A DNA stretch of 64,000 nt from Roseiarcus sp963783175 (GTDB lineage Bacteria; Pseudomonadota; Alphaproteobacteria; Rhizobiales; Beijerinckiaceae). Where the stretch lies: assembly GCA_963783175.1 (NCBI GenBank), contig CAWANG010000002.1:295204-359203 (forward strand), written 5' to 3'. Shown piece by piece: positions 7,881-16,360 of the stretch. The position numbers were made by a program, and so were the translations under genes. Within the stretch, counting starts at the first letter, position 1. The number at the start of each line of letters is the position of its first letter. The notes beneath the pieces were generated by a model that saw nothing but the letters and a program-made list of their open reading frames with translations, searched no databases and was not told the DNA's origin.

Positions 7881-8063
7881 GCTCTACGGCCTCCGCATAG
7901 ACGCCCCATGACCCGCGCCGGGCCGCCGAGGGGAACATACCACCCCGGTCCCGGACCCCGGCCACGGACCCGCGCTGCCCCGGCAATCGCCCTCCCCGGC
8001 GAGCGCGGAGGACGACGCCTGCGTCCATGCCGAATCGCCTGAAAGATTTTGCCCGCCTCCGAT

Positions 8064-8104
8064 TGTAACGCCGTTACGTCTGCCCCAAGTGTAACGCCGT
8101 TACG
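8064..8104. promoter_or_regulatory. Two GTAACGCCGTTAC inverted repeats, likely operator
   Basis: The 13-base inverted repeat GTAACGCCGTTAC occurs at 8065-8077 and again at 8091-8103, 26 bases apart and ending 16 bases before the start codon at 8120. Regularly spaced identical palindromes right before a start codon are typical of operators for a dimeric repressor, perhaps the gene's own product. Two related copies follow the gene. Confidence 0.55.
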
Positions 8105-8119
8105 CAACCGGATGACCGC

Positions 8120-8722
8120 ATGGCCGAGACGACCGAACAATTCAAAGCGCGCATGGCGCGAGAGAAGGCGGAGACTGCCGCCCTTGTGTCAGCCGATGAC
8201 GTCAACCGGATGCGCGTCACTTGGAAGAAAGCGCGCGCCATGTATGCGTCTTTTTTCGCGCAACTGGCGACGGTCCAAAAGCAGATCGGCGACGAGAAAT
8301 TGTTCACGCGCTGGATGGTTGATCATTTGAACATCGGCCCGAGCCGCGTCACCAAGGTTGCGGGGATCTTGGTGGAGGACGACGCCAAGCGAGTGCAGGA
8401 AGAACTCAGGCGGGCGAAGGTAATGGAACAGGCGCAACGGCGAGCCGAACGGGAGGCCGAGACGATGACGAAGCACGAAGCGAAACCCACGCGCGAGCCG
8501 AAGGCGAAGCCGTTGACCGAAGCTGAGGCGGTGGCGTTCCTGAGAGCGCGCGGCTACGCGACGATTGAACGAGAGCCGGTCGTCCCCACTCGGAAGCCGA
8601 CCACGACCTGTCTCAATTGCGGCAAGCCCCTCGCCGCCGACAAGATCGCGCTGGGCGGAAGCTATTGCGACGGCGCTTGCCGGGTCGCCGCCTACAGGAA
8701 ACGCCAGCGCGCCTCCACGTAA
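8120..8722 (+). CDS. Zinc-ribbon protein of unknown function, flanked by palindromes
   Basis: A 200-residue protein starting MAETTEQFKARMAREK. Residues about 30-90 form a helical domain (MYASFFAQLATVQKQIGDEK, then LNIGPSRVTKVAGIL) that could contain a helix-turn-helix. Residues 90-145 are a charged coiled-coil-like linker. The C-terminus carries four cysteines, CLNCGKP and CDGACR, followed by a basic tail (YRKRQR), suggesting a zinc ribbon that contacts nucleic acid. The gene is bracketed by two palindromes upstream and two related ones overlapping and following its stop. In this element it is a candidate regulator; this is inference. Confidence 0.55.
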   Translation: MAETTEQFKARMAREKAETAALVSADDVNRMRVTWKKARAMYASFFAQLATVQKQIGDEKLFTRWMVDHLNIGPSRVTKVAGILVEDDAKRVQEELRRAKVMEQAQRRAEREAETMTKHEAKPTREPKAKPLTEAEAVAFLRARGYATIEREPVVPTRKPTTTCLNCGKPLAADKIALGGSYCDGACRVAAYRKRQRAST

Positions 8723-8759
8723 CGCCCGTTACGGCCCAAGCCGCTGTAACGCCCGTCAC
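8719..8759. promoter_or_regulatory. Two GTAACGCCCGTTAC-type inverted repeats
   Basis: GTAACGCCCGTTAC lies at 8719-8732, overlapping the stop codon, and GTAACGCCCGTCAC, with one mismatch in the right arm, at 8746-8759. They are one base longer in the spacer than the pair at 8064-8104. The arrangement suggests binding sites on both sides of the gene. Confidence 0.45.
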
Positions 8760-9054
8760 ACCGGACCTGCGCACCGGGACCGCGCCCGCGCCGATGGTCG
8801 TCCGGGGTAGCCTTATACCGGACGCCTGCCCGCGCTCGCGCCGATGTCGTCCGGGGGAATTTTCCACCGGGCGGATGCCCGCATTGAGGACGCCCGCAGA
8901 CGCCCGCCCGCGCGTCGGGGTGTAGAGACAGCGCCCCCGAGCCGGACGCCAGCCAGCGACCGCCCTTGCCCCGCCTAGCGCACGTTGGAACGCAGGATCG
9001 AGAACTGACTTGTCCCGAGGCTCGGGAGAGGTTCAACCCGCCGCCCCGCCCGGC
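8760..9054. other. Non-coding GC-rich gap before integrase
   Basis: About 295 bases with no credible gene. It contains repeated short motifs such as CGCGCTCGCGCCGATG and GTCCGGGG, and proline/arginine-rich nonsense frames on both strands. The right end reaches the stop of the minus-strand integrase. No att-like repeat was recognised. Confidence 0.35.
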
Positions 9055-10251
9055 CTATCGAGCCAGCTTGACGACGTTCCCGGGATCGACGCCGCCGACA
9101 TGGTCGGACCAAGCCGCCATGAGCGCCCGCCGCCGTTCGAGCGCGTCGGATCGTTTATAGGCCGCCTCGGTCGAATTGCCGACACGGTGCGCCAGACACC
9201 CCTCGGCGATCTCGCGCGGGAATGAGGTCGCGTCGCCGCACCAATCGCGGAACGATGATCGGCACCCGTGAACGGTGCCGCGCCCACGCATCAGACGGTG
9301 CAACGCATTGGGGCCAAGCGACTGACCCGGCTTGAGGCCGGGGAAAACGAACTCGCTGGACCTGACCGCCGCCATCTCGCCGAGGACCGCCATCGCGCCG
9401 TCGGAGAGTGGGACGCGGAACGCTGCCCCGGCCTTCATCCGATTCGCCGGGATCGACCAGACCCGCGCCTCCAAGTCGAACTCGGTCCACCGCGCCTTCA
9501 AGGTCTCCGAGGTCCGGGTCGCGGTCAGGATCAGGAACTCCAACGCCCGCGCCGTGACGGTGTCGCGAGAGCGCAGGGAGGCGACGAATGTCGGGACGTC
9601 GCCATACGCGAGCGCCGCATGGTGCACTTCCCTGTGGACCCGACGCGGCGCCGGGAGCAGCGCCTTGAGGTTGCCGCGCCATGTCGCCGGGTTCTCGCCT
9701 GAGCGGTAGCTGCGCGCCTTGGCCCAATCGAGCACGGTTTCGATGCGACCGCGCACCCGAGACGCGGTGACGGTGCGCGTTGCCCAGATCGGGCTCAAGA
9801 TTTTGAGGGCGTGATCGACGGTGATCTCATCGACCGGGAGGGCGCCGATCACTGGCGAGGCGAACGTGGTCAGACTCCGCTCGAACTGTTTCGGGTGCTT
9901 GACGCTGCGCCAGCCCGCCCGGTTGTCGGCGATGAACGCGCGGGCGCACTCGTCGAAGGTGAGGCGCTTCGCCGCCTTCACCGCCGCCGCCCGGCGCTGG
10001 TCGATCGGGTCTTTGCCAGCGAGGATGAGAAGCCGCGCCTCGGCGGCCAGTTCCCGCGCCTTCGCCAGCCCGACGACGCTCACCGGCCCAAGTCCGAGAT
10101 AGCGAGCCTTGCCGTTGAGCTTGTACCGCAGCACCCAAGATTGCGACTCGGATTCCGTGACCTTGAGATAAAGCCCATCGCCGTCGCCGTGCATCCCCCG
10201 CTTCGCCCGCGCGACCGCGAGCGCGCTCAACTTCCCTGTTCTCGTTCGCAT
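9055..10251 (-). CDS. Tyrosine recombinase, P4-type integrase
   Basis: A 398-residue integrase that would insert and excise the element by site-specific recombination. The N-terminal part (LSALAVARAKRGMHGDGDGLYLKV) is the domain common to P4-like integrases. Next is a SAM-like core-binding domain, then the catalytic domain with Arg in TATRTSETLKARW, the box HGCRSSFRDW, and the nucleophile Tyr in STEAAYKRSD after CLAHRVGN. All catalytic residues are present. ATG 10251 (MRTRTGKLSA) is chosen over the longer frame from 10296, whose extra codons lie within a 12-bp tandem repeat. It sits at the right edge of the island. Confidence 0.92.
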   Translation of the reverse strand: MRTRTGKLSALAVARAKRGMHGDGDGLYLKVTESESQSWVLRYKLNGKARYLGLGPVSVVGLAKARELAAEARLLILAGKDPIDQRRAAAVKAAKRLTFDECARAFIADNRAGWRSVKHPKQFERSLTTFASPVIGALPVDEITVDHALKILSPIWATRTVTASRVRGRIETVLDWAKARSYRSGENPATWRGNLKALLPAPRRVHREVHHAALAYGDVPTFVASLRSRDTVTARALEFLILTATRTSETLKARWTEFDLEARVWSIPANRMKAGAAFRVPLSDGAMAVLGEMAAVRSSEFVFPGLKPGQSLGPNALHRLMRGRGTVHGCRSSFRDWCGDATSFPREIAEGCLAHRVGNSTEAAYKRSDALERRRALMAAWSDHVGGVDPGNVVKLAR

Positions 10252-10274
10252 GTGTTTGATCCGTCCCTTTGGTT

Positions 10275-10298
10275 CCCAGTCCACACCCCAGTCCACAC
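10275..10298. repeat. Two tandem 12-bp repeats upstream of integrase
   Basis: CCCAGTCCACAC occurs twice back to back at 10275-10286 and 10287-10298, 24 bases upstream of the chosen integrase start. Short direct repeats here could be arm-type binding sites for the integrase or an excisionase, or part of the attachment region. Role is inference. Confidence 0.45.
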
Positions 10299-10367
10299 GC
10301 CGCGGCGCGACTGAAAGATATTGATTGAGACGACACGGGACAAGGGATTGACCGGAAAAGCCAGTCC

Positions 10368-10724
10368 TTACAGACGCTTCCCTTTATTTTTGAGACGCCA
10401 CGAAATGACACGGAACGCCATCAAGGGAAGAACACTCCCGCCACCCTCCCAGGCGATGTACACGCAACCGGAGTTGGAGTTGAACTCGCCCTCCTTGGCG
10501 GCGCCATTCGCCAGGAACTCCTGATCGCCTACCTTGTAACTTCCCCAGATCAGCACGTACCAGCCGTGCGCGGTCGGCGTCCCGAGCTCGATGCTGATCT
10601 TCTTGCCCTCGATCACATCGAGCGGCTTGGCCGTCGGCGGCACGCCGGCAGGATTGGCGATGACCCGGCCGGCCAATACGATCAAGGCCAGAGCGACAGC
10701 CGCCACGGCGAATTTGCTGCGCAT
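10368..10724 (-). CDS. Small exported protein of unknown function
   Basis: A 118-residue protein with a Sec-type signal peptide (MRSKFAVAAVALALIVLAG, cleavage likely after VIANPAG). The mature part is beta-rich, with GKKISIELGTPTAHGWYVLI and NSNSGCVYIAW. An upstream ATG at 10754 would place the signal peptide internally, so 10724 is preferred. Its 3' end lies close to the presumed integration point, so the last residues (ISWRLKNKGKRL) may have been altered by the insertion. No family recognised. Confidence 0.6.
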   Translation of the reverse strand: MRSKFAVAAVALALIVLAGRVIANPAGVPPTAKPLDVIEGKKISIELGTPTAHGWYVLIWGSYKVGDQEFLANGAAKEGEFNSNSGCVYIAWEGGGSVLPLMAFRVISWRLKNKGKRL

Positions 10725-10880
10725 CGCGCTGCCTCCCCGCGAAATCCCGGCCAATCATACAAGCGCCACGCCAACCGCGGCAAACGCGCTCCCAATGAAA
10801 ACGGGAGTGGAGCATCACGATTTCATCCGGCTGTCGCCGTGGCGTAGTGTGTTCGCGGAAAATGTCTGGAGGTTTCGGCG

Positions 10881-12581
10881 ATGTCGGGAAACGTGAAGGG
10901 TGGCGTCACGCGGCGCGAGGTGCTGATCGGCGCGGCGGGCGGGCTGGCGCTGGCGGCGGTGGATCCGGAGCGCACTGGGGCGCAAGACGCGCAGGGAGCG
11001 CAAGTCTCGGGCATAGTGTTCGAGGACCGGGACGGCTCGGGCGCAGCGAGCGCCGCCAATCCGGGACTGCCGGGCGTTCTCGTCTCCAACGGCCGCCAGG
11101 TCGCGGTCACCGGCGCGGACGGCCGCTACACGCTGCCGTTGCCGGACGAGGCGACGATCTTCGTCGTCAAGCCGCCCGGCTTCATGCCGCCGCTCGAGGC
11201 CGACACCAATCTGCCCCGCTTCTACCGCCATCATCAGCCCAAGGGTTCGCCGCCCGAGCTCAACCTGACCTTCGAAGGTCTTGCGCCGACCGGACCTTTG
11301 CCGGCCTCGGTCGATTTCCACCTTCACCGCCAGGACGAGCCGAACGCGTTCGACGTCGTGTTGGTGACCGATCCGCAGCCTGAGACCGGGGCGGAAGTCG
11401 ACTTCATTCGCGAGGATCTGATCCAGGCGCTGGCGGGCGTCGACGCCAGGTTCGGCCTCACCGCTGGCGACATCATGTTCGACGATCTTTCACTCTTTCC
11501 GCGCTCGAACGCGATCATTGGCACGATCGGACTGCCATGGTGGAACATCGGCGGCAACCACGATCTCAATTTCGAAGCGCCCGACCGCAAATACAGCCGC
11601 GAGACTTTCAAGCGCTTCTTTGGCCCGAACTATTACGCGTTCTTCTATGCCAAGACGCTCTTCCTCATGCTCGACGACGTCGACTATCTCGGCTTCGACC
11701 CGCATAAGCCGGGGGGAGGGGGCAAGTACGAGGGCAGGCTCGACGAGGCGCAACTCGCGTTCATCCGCAACGTGCTCGCGCATACGCCGGAGGACACGCT
11801 GGTCGTTGTCGTGATGCACATCCCGATCCGCACTTTTCTCGACGACGACGCCTATCAGAACCTGCAGAACCGGGAGGCCTTTTTCTCCCTGTTCGAAGGG
11901 CGCCGATTCACCGTCAGCTTCGCCGGCCACACGCACACGACAGAGCATCATTACTTCGGCGCCGCCGACGGCTGGAAAGGGCCCGAGCCGCACCATCATC
12001 ACGTGCTGACCGCGCTGTCGGGCTCGTGGTGGAGCGGGCCTTACGATCATCGCGGCGTTGCCTCGGCCGACAGCCGCGACGGCTCGCCGAATGGATTCCA
12101 CATCCTCTCGGTTGACGGCTTGAGCTACAATACCCGCTTCGTTCCGGCCAAGGAGCCGAACGGGCGGCAGATGCGGCTCTCGATTGACAGCCGCTTCCAC
12201 GGGATCAGCAAGGACGCCGACCGCGATTTCCGCCAGGTGCAGCTCCTGGGCTCGCCGGTGCCGCGCGACGCCTTGGGCGCTTCGACGCTGATCGCCAACG
12301 TGTTCGACGGCGGCGACAAGACCCGAGTCAAGATGATCATCGGCGATCGGGCGCCGATCGAAATGACCCGCCATGCCCGGCCGGATCCGTTCGTCGAAGA
12401 GGTCTTCGCCCGCAACGGGGCGACCAAGAAGGCTTGGGTCAGCGCCGACAATTCCTCACACATCTGGACCGCCCGCCTGCCCGGCGATCTTGCGCCCGGA
12501 ACCTATCGGGTCGTGGTCGAGGCTTCCGGCGAATACGGCCAGCCGCTCACCGGGCGGCTGGCGCTCGAGGTGACGGGGTAG
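10881..12581 (+). CDS. Calcineurin-like metallophosphoesterase, Tat-exported
   Basis: A 566-residue phosphoesterase. It begins with a Tat signal (TRREVLIGAAGGLALAA). Residues about 40-100 form the N-terminal beta-sandwich of this subfamily (SGIVFEDRDGSG, VTGADGRYTLPLP). The metallophosphatase core follows, with DPQ at 164-166, GDIMFDD at 196-202, GGNHD at 224-228, MHIP at 312-315 and GHTHT at 349-353, the metal-ligand motifs in order. The last 150 residues form the C-terminal beta domain seen in this family. Natural substrate unknown. It is a single gene with about 100 bases before the next start. Confidence 0.88.
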   Translation: MSGNVKGGVTRREVLIGAAGGLALAAVDPERTGAQDAQGAQVSGIVFEDRDGSGAASAANPGLPGVLVSNGRQVAVTGADGRYTLPLPDEATIFVVKPPGFMPPLEADTNLPRFYRHHQPKGSPPELNLTFEGLAPTGPLPASVDFHLHRQDEPNAFDVVLVTDPQPETGAEVDFIREDLIQALAGVDARFGLTAGDIMFDDLSLFPRSNAIIGTIGLPWWNIGGNHDLNFEAPDRKYSRETFKRFFGPNYYAFFYAKTLFLMLDDVDYLGFDPHKPGGGGKYEGRLDEAQLAFIRNVLAHTPEDTLVVVVMHIPIRTFLDDDAYQNLQNREAFFSLFEGRRFTVSFAGHTHTTEHHYFGAADGWKGPEPHHHHVLTALSGSWWSGPYDHRGVASADSRDGSPNGFHILSVDGLSYNTRFVPAKEPNGRQMRLSIDSRFHGISKDADRDFRQVQLLGSPVPRDALGASTLIANVFDGGDKTRVKMIIGDRAPIEMTRHARPDPFVEEVFARNGATKKAWVSADNSSHIWTARLPGDLAPGTYRVVVEASGEYGQPLTGRLALEVTG

Positions 12582-12687
12582 GGGGCGGGGCCCTCGCCTT
12601 CAGCGTGCTATCGGTCCATATATTGCGCGGACGCCGGTCGCGGCCCGCGAGGCGGGTAGCGCGTCCGGAACAAAGGGAGAGAGACCA

Positions 12688-13332
12688 ATGGATCCGAAAT
12701 CGACTGCGGTCGTTCTCATCGAATACCAGAACGATTTCACCACCGAGGGCGGCACGCTGCATGGGGCGGTGAAGGGAGTGATGGACAAGACCAACATGCT
12801 GGCGAACACGGTCGAGACGGTCAAAAAAGCGCGTGAACTTGGCGCGACGATCGTCTACGCGCCGATCACCTTCACCGACGATTATCACGAGCTGAGCCCG
12901 AGCCCGTACGGGATCCTCAAGGGCGTGGTCGACAGCAAGTCATTCCGGCAGGGAACCTGGGGCGCGGCGATCGTCGATGCGCTGAAGCCGGAGCCGGGCG
13001 ACATCGTCATCGAAGGCAAGCGGGGCTTGTGCGGCTTCGCCACCACCAACCTCGATTTCATCCTGCGCAGCCGCGGCATCTCGACCATCGCGCTCGGTGG
13101 ATTTTTGACCAATTGCTGCGTCGAATCGACGATGCGGACCGGATACGAGAAGGGTTACGACGTGGTCACGCTCAAGGACTGCACCGCGACCCTCAGCGAG
13201 GAAGAGCAACGTCTTGCGGTCGAGAAGAACTATCCGATGTTCTCGAAACCGATGACGCATGACGAATTTCTCTCGAGCCTCAAGAGCAACAAAACGGTCG
13301 AAACGAAGTCGCGCGGTTACGAGACCGCTTGA
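12688..13332 (+). CDS. Isochorismatase-family cysteine hydrolase
   Basis: A 214-residue hydrolase of the isochorismatase-like fold. The catalytic Lys is K111 (IEGKRGLCGF) and the nucleophile is C144 in GGFLTNCCVE, following the cis-peptide turn. In most family members the first catalytic residue is Asp in a VxDMQ motif. Here the segment is LIEYQNDF with Glu12, a variant I believe defines a subgroup. Ribosome binding site GGGAGAGAG precedes ATG 12688. Substrate unknown; nicotinamidase-type or peroxyureidoacrylate-type amide hydrolysis are possible. Confidence 0.85.
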   Translation: MDPKSTAVVLIEYQNDFTTEGGTLHGAVKGVMDKTNMLANTVETVKKARELGATIVYAPITFTDDYHELSPSPYGILKGVVDSKSFRQGTWGAAIVDALKPEPGDIVIEGKRGLCGFATTNLDFILRSRGISTIALGGFLTNCCVESTMRTGYEKGYDVVTLKDCTATLSEEEQRLAVEKNYPMFSKPMTHDEFLSSLKSNKTVETKSRGYETA

Positions 13333-13368
13333 AGCAGACGCACAAGAATCGACCGCGATGGACGGATC

Positions 13369-13860
13369 ATGGTGAGGCTGAACGAAGTCCGGCGAAACGA
13401 GGTCGCGGTCGACGCGCCCCAGTCGTTCGACGCCGGGCTTACGTTCATCGGCGTGATCTGCACGCCGTGGACGTCGCGGCTCGACTGTCCCCGCCAGGGG
13501 CGAGCCGATGGGCCGATCTGCCGGATCGAAGTCTACGAGCCGTGGGTGGCGGCGCTCGACGGGATCGAAGCGTTCGAGCGGATCGAGGTCCTCTACTGGC
13601 TGCACGAGTCTCGCCGCGACCTCGTGCGTCAAAGTCCGGCTAACGACGGCGCGACCCGCGGCACGTTTTCGCTTCGGTCGCCGGTCCGGCCGAACCCGAT
13701 CGGCACGGCGCTTGTCACGCTGGTCGGGCGTCAGGGTTCGACGCTTTTGGTCAGGGGCCTCGATTGCCTGGATCGCACGCCGCTGATCGACCTCAAGCCC
13801 GACCGCTGCCTGTTCACGCCACTCGCCCCGCCGCAGGCGGGGGATTTCGAGACCGGATGA
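13369..13860 (+). CDS. trmO: tRNA (adenine-N6)-methyltransferase TrmO
   Basis: A 163-residue protein of the TrmO/TsaA (UPF0066) family, which methylates N6 of t6A37 in tRNA-Thr using S-adenosylmethionine. Characteristic segments are FIGVICTPWTSR near residue 26, then SPVRPNPIGTALVTL, and LDCLDRTPLIDLKPD near the C-terminus. It is shorter than the E. coli protein, corresponding to the catalytic beta-barrel alone. It lies 36 bases after the isochorismatase gene in the same direction, so the two may be cotranscribed. Confidence 0.85.
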   Translation: MVRLNEVRRNEVAVDAPQSFDAGLTFIGVICTPWTSRLDCPRQGRADGPICRIEVYEPWVAALDGIEAFERIEVLYWLHESRRDLVRQSPANDGATRGTFSLRSPVRPNPIGTALVTLVGRQGSTLLVRGLDCLDRTPLIDLKPDRCLFTPLAPPQAGDFETG

Positions 13861-13904
13861 CGCCCAGTACGTCTTGACTCTCCCGTTCTTTCGGTCCAAA
13901 ACAA

Positions 13905-13919
13905 GAACAAAGAGCGAAC
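13905..13919. promoter_or_regulatory. LexA (SOS) box GAAC-N7-GAAC
   Basis: GAAC at 13905-13908 and GAAC at 13916-13919 are separated by exactly seven bases. On the opposite strand this reads GTTC-N7-GTTC, the alphaproteobacterial LexA operator. It ends 18 bases before the imuA start, so the mutagenesis cassette should be induced by DNA damage. Confidence 0.85.
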
Positions 13920-13937
13920 CTATAGGATGCAGACCGA

Positions 13938-14813
13938 ATGTCGCCGCGCGGCAGAGCGGAGGGGATGGCGCGTTTGCGGCGCGCCGTCGCCCAGATAGAG
14001 GCTGAAGCCGGCTCAGCAGGCCTCAGCCCAGCGGGCGAACGCGCCTCGCGGCGCCTCCCGCTCTCCCGCGCGCTCGACGCTGCCCTCGGCGGCGGCCTCG
14101 CGAACGACGGCTTGCATGAGATCGCGCCCGCCAAGCCTCAGGATGGGGCGGCGGCGATGGGCTTTGCGCTCGCGCTCGCTTCGCGGTTCTTAAGCCGGCG
14201 GCCGGCCTCGGCACTCCTGATCGGCGAAGGCTTCGCCGCCCATGAGGCGGGCGCTCTCTATGGGCCGGGGCTGATCGCCCACGGGCTGCCCTTGAGCCGC
14301 CTCGTCTTCGTGCACGCCCCCGACGCGGCTTTGGCCTTCTGGGCGATGGAGGAGGCGCTCAAATGCGGCGCGCCGGCCGCGGTCGTGGGCGAGATCTGGA
14401 ACCTCAGGGGCTACAGCCTCGCCGCCTCGCGCCGCCTCTTGCTCGCCGCGCGCAAAGGGCGGACGCCCGCGCTTCTGATCCTGGCCAGCGCCTACGGGCA
14501 GGCGGAGCGCCTCTCCAGCGCCGCCGAGACGCGGTTCGAGATCGCCGCCGCGCCGAGCATCAAGCTTAAGGCGGCGGCCGGCCGGGATCTGCCCGGGCCG
14601 TTCGCCTGCGGGGCGCGGCTCGTCAAGGCGCGTCTCGCGCGCGCCGGGCCTGACGGGTCTCTGCAGGCTTTCGACGCTAAGCGCGTCATCCGTCTGGAAT
14701 GGCGAAGCCAGGACAATGTTTTCGAGGAATCGGCTTTTGGCAATCCGGCGATTTCTCTCCCTGTGGCTGCCGCGGCTGGCGACGGACCGCGCGCGGCGTC
14801 TCAATGGCGTTGA
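13938..14813 (+). CDS. imuA: ImuA, RecA-like protein of SOS mutasome
   Basis: A 291-residue protein of the ImuA/SulA-like RecA-fold family, which works with ImuB and DnaE2 in damage-induced mutagenesis. Recognisable segments are LPLSRALDAALGGGLANDGL at about residues 42-60 and the conserved LHEI. The later part has the strand-rich core ALLILASAYG. It is first in the cassette, directly behind a LexA box, and its 3' end overlaps imuB by 98 bases in another frame. Confidence 0.88.
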   Translation: MSPRGRAEGMARLRRAVAQIEAEAGSAGLSPAGERASRRLPLSRALDAALGGGLANDGLHEIAPAKPQDGAAAMGFALALASRFLSRRPASALLIGEGFAAHEAGALYGPGLIAHGLPLSRLVFVHAPDAALAFWAMEEALKCGAPAAVVGEIWNLRGYSLAASRRLLLAARKGRTPALLILASAYGQAERLSSAAETRFEIAAAPSIKLKAAAGRDLPGPFACGARLVKARLARAGPDGSLQAFDAKRVIRLEWRSQDNVFEESAFGNPAISLPVAAAAGDGPRAASQWR

Positions 14814-16311
14814 CAAGCGCGCGCCGCTCGCGGCCGTCACCAAGGTCAACAACGCCGAGCGCCTGGTTTGCGTCGACGCCGAGGCCGCGCGGCTCGGACT
14901 GACCATTGGCGTTTCCCTCGCCGACGCGCTCGCGCGTCACCCGAACCTGGTCGCGGTCGAGGCGGCGCCGGTGGAAGAGGCGCGGCTGCTCGAGCGCCTC
15001 TGCGATTGGTGCTCGCGCTTCACCCCGCTTGTCGCGCTCGATTGCGCCGACGGGCTGATGCTCGACATTTCCGGCGTCGCCCATCTCTTCGGCGCCGATC
15101 TCTTGGGCGGCGAAGCGGCGCTGATCGAGGACTGCCGCGCCCGGCTTGCCACTCAAGGACTGACCGTCGCAACCGGCGTCGCCGGCAATCCGCGCGCCGC
15201 CTGGGCGCTGGCGCGGTTTTCGCCGACGAAAATCGCTCCCGAGCCCTTAAGCGACAAGGCGTTCGCCAGGCTCTTCCATGATCTGCCGAGCGCCGCGCTC
15301 GGCCTCGACGACAAAACCGTCGCCGACCTGGCGCGGGCGGGCTTGAGGCGCATCGGCGACATCGCGCTCAGGCCCCGGGCGCCGATCGCGGCGCGGTTCG
15401 GATCCGCCCCCGTGGCGCGGCTCGACGCGCTCAAAGGTCTCGAGCGTTCCTCGATCGCGCCGCGCTTCAGGCCGCCGGATTTCTGCGCCGAGCGGCGGTT
15501 CGCCTCGCCTGTGCAGACGTTTCAAGCGATCGAAGCGACGTTGCGCAAGCTCGCCGACGATCTCGTGGTGCTGCTCGAGCGCCAAGCCAAGGGCGCGCGG
15601 TGGATCGAGCTTGAGCTCTATCGCGTCGACGGCGACGTGCGCCGCATCCGCGTCGGCGCCTCCCGGCCGCTCAACGAAGCGCGCGCGATCGCGCGGCTCT
15701 TCGCCGAGCGGCTGGCGAGCCCGGACGAAGAGGCCATCGACGCCGGCTACGGCGTCGACCTCATGCGCCTCGCCTGCCTTGCGGCTGAGCCGCTCGCGCC
15801 GTCGCAGGCCGAGCTCGAGCGCGCGCACGAGGCGGAGCGCGCCCGCGCGCTTGCCGAACTTCTCGACCGACTCTCCGCCCGGCTCGGGGCCCGCGCGGTG
15901 ACGCGGCGCGAACTCATCGATGCGCACCTGCCCGAACAGGCCGAGGCGGCGGCGCCGGCGACGCTTGGGCAGGCGCGGACGCGAGGGGAGGGGGATGAGC
16001 CGATCGCGTCTGCGGCCGCCCCGGCGCGGCCATTGCTCCTGTTCGTGCGCCCGGAGCCGATCGTGGCCCTGGCCGAAGTGCCCGATGGGCCGCCCTTGCG
16101 CTTCCGCTGGCGGCGCGTCCTGCACGACATCGCCGCCATCGAGGGGCCGGAGCGCATCGCCGCGCCCTGGTGGCGGCGCGCGGGAGCGCCGACGCGCGAC
16201 TATTTCCGCGCCGAGGATTCTCAAGGCCGCCGCTTCTGGCTCTACCGCGAAGGCCTGTGGGGCCACGAGACGGCGCAGGCGAAATGGTTCGTGCACGGGC
16301 TGTTCGGGTGA
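14716..16311 (+). CDS. imuB: ImuB, Y-family polymerase-like mutasome subunit
   Basis: A 531-residue Y-family DNA polymerase homologue. It starts with RRFLSLWLPRLATDR where active Y-family polymerases have an acidic IDMDAFFASVE-type motif, so the metal-binding acids are missing as is usual for ImuB. The palm (ADGLMLDISGVAHLFG) and little-finger regions follow. In known systems ImuB is a scaffold linking DnaE2 to the sliding clamp. ATG 14716 lies within imuA; TTG 14737 is an alternative start that would shorten the overlap. A short palindromic stretch separates it from dnaE2. Confidence 0.88.
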   Translation: MFSRNRLLAIRRFLSLWLPRLATDRARRLNGVDKRAPLAAVTKVNNAERLVCVDAEAARLGLTIGVSLADALARHPNLVAVEAAPVEEARLLERLCDWCSRFTPLVALDCADGLMLDISGVAHLFGADLLGGEAALIEDCRARLATQGLTVATGVAGNPRAAWALARFSPTKIAPEPLSDKAFARLFHDLPSAALGLDDKTVADLARAGLRRIGDIALRPRAPIAARFGSAPVARLDALKGLERSSIAPRFRPPDFCAERRFASPVQTFQAIEATLRKLADDLVVLLERQAKGARWIELELYRVDGDVRRIRVGASRPLNEARAIARLFAERLASPDEEAIDAGYGVDLMRLACLAAEPLAPSQAELERAHEAERARALAELLDRLSARLGARAVTRRELIDAHLPEQAEAAAPATLGQARTRGEGDEPIASAAAPARPLLLFVRPEPIVALAEVPDGPPLRFRWRRVLHDIAAIEGPERIAAPWWRRAGAPTRDYFRAEDSQGRRFWLYREGLWGHETAQAKWFVHGLFG

Positions 16312-16360
16312 CCCTCTTGCGGGGGAAGGGGGCCCGAAGGGCCGGATGGGGCCTACGCCC

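Larger units (their letters stand above)
3320..10300. mobile_element. Putative small integrative element (satellite-like genomic island)
   Basis: The region holds a P4-type tyrosine integrase at its right end, an excisionase-like helix-turn-helix gene in a coupled operon, a second degenerate AlpA-like gene, and several short proteins I cannot assign. Housekeeping genes resume right after the integrase. I see no capsid, terminase, primase, relaxase or transposase, so it is either a small satellite-type island or the remnant of a larger element. No pair of direct repeats that could be att sites was found by eye. The left boundary is approximate and could include the cation transporter. Confidence 0.5.

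Noticed and set aside
8692..9036. Minus-strand 114-codon frame before the integrase
   Set aside because: No ribosome binding site, Arg/Gly-rich nonsense, overlaps the palindromes after the zinc-ribbon gene.
11490..12374. Minus-strand frame over the metallophosphoesterase
   Set aside because: Antisense to a gene with all metal-binding motifs in order.
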